From positions 24,662,261-24,726,260 of the forward strand of contig CM022673.1 of NCBI GenBank assembly GCA_012295275.1: a stretch of DNA of 64,000 bases, in the 5' to 3' direction. Shown here in pieces: positions 54,292-64,000 of the stretch; the stretch's first letter is position 1, and every line of letters begins with the position of its first letter. Origin of the DNA: Chrysomallon squamiferum. Taxonomy: Eukaryota > Mollusca > Gastropoda > Neomphalida > Peltospiridae. Under the pieces are notes generated by a model. That model was not told the DNA's origin and did no database searches. It worked only from the letters and a program-made list of their open reading frames with translations. The position numbers and the translations under genes were made by a program.

Positions 54292-54465
54292 ATAATCAGA
54301 CTGACGAAGAATCTTTTACTTACTGGTTTCAACAAACGTGTCATGTTTCTCGGTTTCTCGTCTTCTGTCACAATTTACACAAAAATCTTTCTCTTCTGCA
54401 TTTGTTTACAGCGAAAATCAGTCATAAAATATTTAGTTGTTACAGGTGGCTATATGTGTCTCATG

Positions 54466-54701
54466 TATGTATGTATGTATGTATGTATGCGTGTATGTAT
54501 GTATGAATGTATGTACGTATGTATGTATGTATGTATGTATGTATGCATGTATGTATGTACGTATGTATGTATGTATGTATGCATGTATGTATGTATGTAT
54601 GTACGTATGTATGTATGTATGTATGTATGTACGTATGTATGTATGTATGTATGTATGTATGTATGTATGTATGTATGTATGTATATGTATGTATGTATGC
54701 A
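54466..54701. repeat. (TATG)n microsatellite
   Basis: About 235 bases of ATGT units with scattered C/T changes. Confidence 0.95.
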
Positions 54702-54868
54702 GCTACCAAATGTTTGCAGCAATTGTCAGTAAACGTTTTCTCTCTGTGTGTTGTGCGTGTGAGTGTATACGCGCCTATTTATGTTTAGAGTATATACTGA
54801 AATACGCACATATTCCATCACATATGCACTTATATTAATACAATTATTGGCTGTCTGAAATATTTTAT

Positions 54869-54870
<2 letters not shown>

Positions 54871-54916
<46 letters not shown>

Positions 54917-54964
54917 ATACACACATATATACACACACATACACACACACACATGCAGACACAT
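54871..54964. repeat. (CT)n-(CA)n repeat
   Basis: CT run followed by interrupted CA/CATA. Confidence 0.9.
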
Positions 54965-56004
54965 GCATGTTATACATGTTAAACCGTTATAAAGTGTTCG
55001 TCTGACTATCATAAACATTTTCAAAGTGTTACAAAACAATAAACTGTTTTACTTGTTTTAAATTATACAAAAAAGAAAAGATTAACTTACATAAGTATGT
55101 TTTCGTTTTAAAAAAATGTTCATCGTACTTTTCCCAAATACCTCTGCTACAGGTTTGTAGACGTCAGACTAAATGACGTCAGTCAATTGTTGACGTTTTA
55201 TTTGTACAGTATAGAACCGAAGTTGAACGGAAACACCCGATCTAAACAATGCGGTTTCCGTATCAAAAATTTCTTTGGCTTCCTAACTTTTTTTGTAACT
55301 TATCTAACAAAAATGGAGAATTATAAGAAACTTTATTTTAAAATACATTATATTTACCTTTTTAAAATCTTAATATTCTAACTTGTTAACGAGAGTAATG
55401 ACAGTGTTTGAGAACAGTATTAATGTTTCCTCAAAACTGTTTTGCTTTTATCTTACGTTTCCAGGTTCGCAAACGTTCTTCGTTTGTTTTCTAAACAGTC
55501 GTGTTTAAAGCCAGCTTTAAATCAACGCAAGACAAAGACTGGGGTGTGTTTTTTTAATCAACAATAACATTAATCTTTACACAGTAATACAGATATCATA
55601 TTTCCAAATAATATGTCACGTATAATCCATACTTTAAATCAGATATATCATCGTATAATACGTTGTTGTTGTTTATTTTGGGCTTTTTTTCAGCTGAAAT
55701 ATATGAATAAATCTTTCATTACTGCTTTTCTATCCAGTCGAGCCCTTTTTATTATTATTTATTATTATTATTATTTTATTTATTATTATTATTATTATTA
55801 TTTATACAATTTTTATTTTTTTAAAGTTACATCTACCAAAATTTTATACAGTGTATACGTAGGTGTCTGTGTGTATGTGTATTTGTGTTTGTGTGGGAGG
55901 GTTGAATGTATGTCTTTATATGCTGTATGCGTGCTTGTATATTAGTATATTGTGCCTGTATGTATTTGTATATGTGTATATGTTTATGAAAATGTGCTCG
56001 TGAA

Positions 56005-56009
<5 letters not shown>
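54965..56009. other. Gene-free AT-rich stretch
   Basis: No supported exon. It contains one TGACGTCA-like site (AATGACGTCAGTC near 55174) with no promoter layout like that of the array, and an ATT/TTTA repeat at 55750-55803. Confidence 0.4.

Positions 56010-56046
<37 letters not shown>
56010..56046. repeat. (GT)n microsatellite
   Basis: Perfect short GT run. Confidence 0.9.
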
Positions 56047-56189
56047 TATATGTGTATATGTGTGCTTGCGTAACAAACATAAAATGGCGGATTTTTTGTT
56101 GGTTGATTGGTTGTTGTTTTTTTTGTTGGGTTTTTTTCTTTTTGTTTGGTGGAATTTTTATTTTTATTATTTTTTTAACTTTTTTTTCC

Positions 56190-56585
56190 AATGGTTATGA
56201 ATTATGTATTTTGTAATAAAAGGCATAAAGTGCAGTATTAGCGTTATAAATGATATAAAAATATCAAATTTATATTCTGTTTCTTGTTCTGCATACTGTA
56301 GTAAATTACAATCTGACTGCATAAAACCGAAGAGACACTTTCATATAACTAAACATTCACCTTTTATTCAACATACCAGAGCTTCGTTATAAAATAGTTT
56401 ATGTTTATTGTTCTAACAGCAAGCATACAAAAAAGCAATTTTAATTAATTCAAACAACATAAAATTTAAGCAAATATATACATATACTCATACATACATA
56501 CATACGTACAGAGATATACAGGCATACATACATTATATACATACTGACATACTGACATACAGACATATATGTATATATAGATACA

Positions 56586-56619
<34 letters not shown>

Positions 56620-57230
56620 CATCCATACATATATACACATATACACATATACATTCACACGTACATACATACATACACACATACAGACATACAGAGATAT
56701 ACATACACACATACATACATACACAGATATACATACATACACACATACACATACATACACACATACATATATAGAATATGAATTGGATATTTTTGTCAGA
56801 TGTTAACTCATAACCCTGAAACTGCACTGTATGTCGTTTATTGCAAAATACATAATTCATAACCACTGGAAAAAATACTTATATTTAGGTGTTTGTGTAT
56901 GTATGTATATTTAGCAGGTAGTCGGGTAAATTCTCATTGTTGTTACTGGTTTGTATTGTTGTACCAATCGCAGGTTTTATAACACACATACACACACATA
57001 CATACATATATAGAATATGAACTGGATATTTTTGTCAGATGTTAACTCATAACCCTAAAACTGCACTGTATGTCGTTTATTGCAAAATACATAATTCATA
57101 ACCAATGGAAAAAATACTTATACGTATGTATATATGTAAGTATGTATATTTAGCAGGTAGTCAGGTACATTCTTATTGTTGTTACTGGTTTGTATTTTGG
57201 TACCAATCGCTGGTTTTATAACTGAATCTT
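56190..57230. repeat. Inverted and direct repeat cluster around a CATA microsatellite
   Basis: A ~100-base unit with GGTTATGAATTATGTATTTTG occurs on the + strand at 56193-56290. It is inverted at 56774-56870 and again, same orientation as the second, at 57012-57108. The second and third copies extend into a ~240-base direct duplication (to AATCGCAGGTTTTATAA / AATCGCTGGTTTTATAA). A (CATA)n tract (56465-56770) lies between the first two. Confidence 0.8.
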
Positions 57231-58720
57231 TCTGTCTGTCCTCAAAACAGAAGTTATTTTGTGCTACATGTACTGAAAATGTTTTTCTCAACGGTTTCAT
57301 AACATGCTTAAGGTATATTATTTACTTATATTTATTTTTGCTGCTGAAGCAAAATGTTCTGTTGTTAAATAGAACTTCAGTTTTATTTCGTTAGCTGAAA
57401 CATCGATTTAGCTTTATTTGTTTGTTTATTTACTAACGTGCTTGCTTAGTTATTTACCTTTCTGTTTCAATCCCGTTATTAAAATTTGTGTTAGAAAAAG
57501 ACAAACAAAAGAGATGAGTGCAATGCAAGCTGTCGTTTGATTTTTACCTTGGAAGTATTGGTGAATACATGAAAGACAAGAACTCATCTCACAATATGTC
57601 AATCTGCAACAATTTTAAACTTCGTGCTGTGAATCAAAATATTGAACACTTCTTAAAAACGTTCTTGAAAAAAAATAAAATGTTTGGCATGAAGGATAAA
57701 TGAAATTAGAATATAACTAAATATTTAAATACGCTGTACATGCATACATACGTATATAACATGCACACACACGCATATATATATATATATATATGTGTGT
57801 GTATATATGTACATACATATACACATACATACGCACATACATACACACATACATTACATACATACATACATACATACACTATATATATTTCCTTATATAC
57901 TTTCTTTTTTGTTGTTGGGTTTTGTTGTTATTGTTATCTTTATTAATTAATTATTTATTTATTTATTGTTGTTTTGTTGGAGTTTTTTGTGTATGTGCAT
58001 GTATGTTCCCTCTCTCAAGATGAAATATTTAAAGAGGCAATACATTTTTTGTTTCTTTTCTAAAATCAGTAAATTAAGAAAAAAAAAGAATAAAAGAGAA
58101 AATCTTTAATTTTCAGATAATGAATGTGCCTGTTGTGTTTCTGTCAAATGTAGCGTTATTATTATGTACGTCTGCGTTTAGATTACCTGTAACCTTCTGT
58201 TAACAATTAGTTAACTATAAAATAACTGTTCTCTAGTGCACTTCTTTTTTCATAAAAGTCCAGCTGCGAGCCATTATAGTTCATTACTGAACAACATCCA
58301 ATTCTGTTTTGTTTGTTTGTCTGTTGTCGATTTTATTTATTGATATATATATATTTTTTTTTTTTTTTTTTATTCCTTTTTTATTATTATTATTTATTTA
58401 ACTTTTTTTTTTTTTTTAAATGAAAATCATATTCTTCTTCATCACTGTAATCTTTTTTCTTCCTTTTCTGGTATCATCATCATCATCATCATTATTATCA
58501 TTATCACTGTCGTTGTCGTAATTTTGTTTTCTAATTGGATATTAATTATATCCTCTCTTAAATGTGAAAATTTAATTATAAATATTTATATTTTATTCAG
58601 TTTGTTATCAGTGTAATTCGAATAATTCATACCACTTTTTATATTGTTTACGGTAAAACATAAATTATATATATATAAATGTCAGTCTATTTCATTACAA
58701 CATTCGACAGGGGAAAACCA
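57231..58720. other. Gene-free AT-rich stretch
   Basis: Simple repeats (TA/CATA at 57735-57890, ATT near 58381, TCA near 58475) in unremarkable AT-rich DNA. The short ORFs here have no recognisable features. Confidence 0.4.
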
Positions 58721-59031
58721 TTAAGGTAAGTCATATACATATACATAGACGTATACACATACATATACACGTACATACATACACACAAACACACACACAA
58801 ATGCATATGTATATTTCGAGGTCTTTTCTGTTTTCCCTCTTTCTGTTTTACATACATTTACGCACGCACGCACAGAAACTTTAAACAGATACTTTATTTC
58901 AACAAACCGATTATTTTACCAGTTTATAAAAATACTTTTCTTGCTCTTAGACATTATTTTCAAAATATAAACTTGTGTGTGTGTGCGTGTGTGTGTGTGC
59001 GTGTGTGTGTGCCTGTGTGTGTATGTGTGTA

Positions 59032-59631
59032 CAGTGGTACCCTGACTTACGAGTTTAATTCGTTCCGTGACCGAGCTCGTAACTCGGTTTGCTCGTATAT
59101 CAAATCAATTTTTCCAACTGAAATTAATTGAAATACCATTAATCCCTTCCAGACCCCCAAAAAACCACCCCGATTTTTTTAAACGTGTTTTTACGTAAGA
59201 AAAATGAATTTTTATAAATGACAAATTTTTATTAAAAAAAAAAAAAAAAAAAAAAAAAATAAAATAAAAGATAATGTAAAGAAATAAATTGGTTTTGTAA
59301 AATGTATTTATCTTGGAGCTCAGACAACTTGGCCTAACTGAAAATGCTTACGTTCCATGGACTGAAAATAAAAGGGGGGGGGTGGGGAGAAAAGAAACGC
59401 GAGCACAACACAACAAAGACGCTTCCAGGGCGAGGTAACCGTGTGACGTGAACGAGTGAGACGTGGGCTGCTGCTGTGTTGTTCATTTCTCCAACTGGCG
59501 GAGGCATGTTGTCTGAAGCTCGCTCGTAACTCAGATTGTAGCTCGCAATTCAAGGTAAAAAATCGACTGGACGACTGCTCGTAACTCGGAGGACTCGTAA
59601 TTTGGTGCACTTGTAAGTCAAGGTACCTCTG
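59032..59631 (-). mobile_element. pogo/Tigger-like element (copy E), minus strand
   Basis: The left end CAGTGGTACCCTGACTTACG corresponds to the right end of copies A-D, so the element is inverted. It ends AAGTCAAGGTACCTCTG. TA flanks both sides. The transposase segment is largely deleted, leaving ATG-context remnants only. Confidence 0.82.
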
Positions 59632-59649
59632 TATATAATATGTAATATA

Positions 59650-59858
59650 TGTGTGTGTGTGTGTGTGTGTGTGCGTGTATATGTGTGTGTGTGTATATTT
59701 ATATAGATATAGATAGATAGATGATAATATATCTATATATGAATGTATACGATTTTGCATATATATATATAGATAGACATTATTTTCAACTCTTGTCTAT
59801 GTATGTATGTATTTATGTATATATATATCTATATAATGTATATATATATCTATATATG

Positions 59859-59891
<33 letters not shown>

Positions 59892-60022
59892 TATGTATTC
59901 TGTATATATGCATGTATGTATACGATTGTGCATATGTGCAAATATATATATATATATATATGCATATACACACGCACTCATACACGCACACATACACACA
60001 CGTACACAAACACTCACACATA
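59650..60022. repeat. GT, TA, TATG and CACA simple-repeat region
   Basis: Successive simple repeats run from element copy E almost to the start of the downstream gene, so that gene's proximal promoter must be simple-sequence DNA or lie further up. Confidence 0.85.
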
Positions 60023-60050
60023 TTCCTGTTCGTTCAGACTGCACAGAGTC

Positions 60051-62197
<2,147 letters not shown>

Positions 62198-62377
62198 ACA
62201 CATTTCACAAAACGTTGAGTGTCATACTTAATAAATCTGTTATAAAGAAAACGCTTGTAAGTGTTTTGTGATGAAATAAACAGAAATAAACGATTAACGA
62301 TACTTCCACCCTTTGATGGTTCTGTTTATTACCACAGTTTCCTTTGTTTTATCAACCAACTAAAGTATGCAAAGGTG

Positions 62378-62379
<2 letters not shown>

Positions 62380-62409
<30 letters not shown>
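62380..62409. repeat. (CA)n microsatellite
   Basis: Short perfect CA run, passing into CAAACA/AAAACA. Confidence 0.9.
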
Positions 62410-62414
<5 letters not shown>

Positions 62415-62545
62415 AACACAAAAACAAAAACAACAGTCATTGACTAAAAGTAAACAGAACACATACTGGCAAGAATGGCTACGGGAGGTTTCATCAGCAG
62501 AACTTTGAATAAAGGTTTATCGTTTATTTTTCTGTGAATGTCTTA

Positions 62546-62750
62546 TAAACATACATACATACATTATTTGATAATATACATGCTTACATACATACATACA
62601 AACATACATACATACATACATACATACATAGATACATACATACATACATACATACATACATACATACATACATACAGACATACATACATACATACATACA
62701 TGCATGCATACATAACTACACGCATGCACATAAACATACATACATGAACA
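62546..62750. repeat. (CATA)n microsatellite
   Basis: Interrupted CATA units. Confidence 0.92.
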
Positions 62751-63164
62751 GATATTAACAAATCATTCGGTCGACCAGTTATCTCAGACTGTAGATGGCG
62801 AATCTTGTAACATTTCCTTATGCATTTAAAACCAACTGAAAACAAACACGCCAGTTTTGTTAAAAATACAGATGATCTTTTATATAAAATATCTAAAACC
62901 AAAAACACCACCAAACTCCTTTTTAGTTACCCTTGATATTGAGTCCATATACACACTAACATAAATATCGATGCGGGTTTAGAATCTGCTGAGAGAGCGT
63001 TCGATATTTTTTGCTTCTGTTTATAATACGAAATTGGAAGAAGCAACCGAGAAGCCATTTTTTTTTTTTTTTTTTATCATTTCATCGCCATCATACGTTT
63101 AAAGGTAACTTTAAATCTCAAGTATACATTAGGTTTCACAGAAATTCGATTAAAAAAGAACATT

Positions 63165-63610
63165 AATGATCCTTGTTCACTCCTATTCAAAACGAGTTCT
63201 ATGGAAAATTAAATCCGAAACGTCAGAGAATTAGACAAACCCTTGGATCCACCAGACACATTTTAAGCCATCTAAAATCCAACGTAATATTCCACCTCAC
63301 TTGGACACAGGATATAGAGCGGTCTGCTAGAAGCAGGCTCCACGACGTGTAAACTCTCAGTCTACGTTGAGTAGAGCACACAGAGAAAGTGAATATCAGA
63401 TCCGAACTAACCCAGACTGCGACTCCAAAAACGTTGGGTATTTGATAACATGCAACTTATGTAATAAACAGTATGTCGGCCAAACACAAAATAAGTTATG
63501 AGTTAGAACTGTTTGCCACAAATACTAGGCATGAAGTTGGCATTCCTGTCGCCAAAATATGATAACAAATTAATAAATGTAAAGACAGAGGACCAACGAA
63601 CACTGTAATA
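63165..63610 (+). pseudogene. Penelope-like retroelement relic (GIY-YIG region)
   Basis: One frame reads CDSKNVGYLITCNLCNKQYV then GQTQNKL (from 63419) before a stop. This is the pattern of the GIY-YIG endonuclease domain at the C-terminus of Penelope-like elements (V.YLI.C..C...YVGQT). Just upstream a degraded TTCKL segment could be the usual Cys motif before that domain. Several stops and shifts; no reverse transcriptase core is visible. Confidence 0.65.
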
Positions 63611-63724
63611 AACATTACAATGGTTAACTTTAAGTCAAAACATTATTTTTTGGTTAACTTTAAAAACAGTCAACTCGAATTTTTAGAGACAAAAATTAGA
63701 AAATATTATTTTTTCAGTAATACA

Positions 63725-63858
63725 TTCATACATACATACAAAACAATTCATATATATGCCAGTGCAAACATTTTTTAAATCTAAAATACATGCATACATA
63801 CATACATACATACATACATACATACAAACATACAAACATACATATATACATACAAACA

Positions 63859-63892
<34 letters not shown>

Positions 63893-64000
63893 CATACATA
63901 CATACATACAAACATACATACATACATACATACATACATACATACATACATACATACATACAAAAAAACATACAAACATACATACATACATACATACATA
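63725..64000. repeat. (CATA)n microsatellite running off the window end
   Basis: CATA units with occasional CAAA. Continues past the end of the window. Confidence 0.95.

Noticed and set aside
54265-54838. Long MYVCMYVC- and HTYIHTYI-type ORFs on both strands
   Set aside because: Translation of (TATG)n/(CATA)n microsatellite in several frames. The same applies to the ORFs near 56.5, 62.6 and 63.8 kb.

Overview
This is a window of AT-rich, intron-rich animal DNA. Small GT-AG exons are separated by 0.2-1.3 kb introns full of microsatellites (TTA, TTTA, CT/GA, GT, CATA), and there are worn pogo/Tigger-type, Tc1/mariner-type and Penelope-like elements. This texture and the protein families fit a lophotrochozoan, most likely a mollusc. 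That is an inference from style, not a proof of species.

The main content, about 0.6-46 kb, is a head-to-tail array of four complete paralogous genes on the + strand (here genes 1-4), followed by a 3'-end fragment of a fifth at 49.2-52.1 kb. I rebuilt each gene exon by exon. In all four the splice phases agree and the frame closes, giving proteins of 580, 907, 671 and 672 residues. Each encodes a signal peptide, then directly an M12B (reprolysin/ADAM-type) zinc metalloprotease catalytic domain with HExxHxxGxxHD and a Met-turn, with no prodomain. An ADAM/ADAMTS-like cysteine-rich domain and a series of ShK-like cysteine modules follow, and in most copies the protein ends in a short hydrophobic tail that resembles a GPI-anchor signal. 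Each gene begins with the same compact promoter (two TGACGTCA CRE-type sites, with a TATA-like box between them) and the same upstream ORF, which overlaps the true start codon.

The array is young and active. A block of about 11-12.6 kb, running from the 3' part of one gene to the 3' part of the next, has been duplicated, so gene 2 is a mosaic: its 5' exons are diverged but its 3' exons are nearly identical to those of gene 3. Gene 2 has also expanded a symmetric (phase 1-1) exon pair encoding ShK-like modules to three a/b pairs plus a terminal a exon.

From 46 to 60 kb the window holds mostly transposon relics (five pogo-like elements, a 458-bp MITE with long subterminal inverted repeats) and simple repeats. 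At 60.05-62.2 kb lies an unrelated three-exon gene for a 152-residue secreted protein with repeated DDYCR / DxNGDG motifs. A Penelope-like GIY-YIG relic and CATA repeats close the window.
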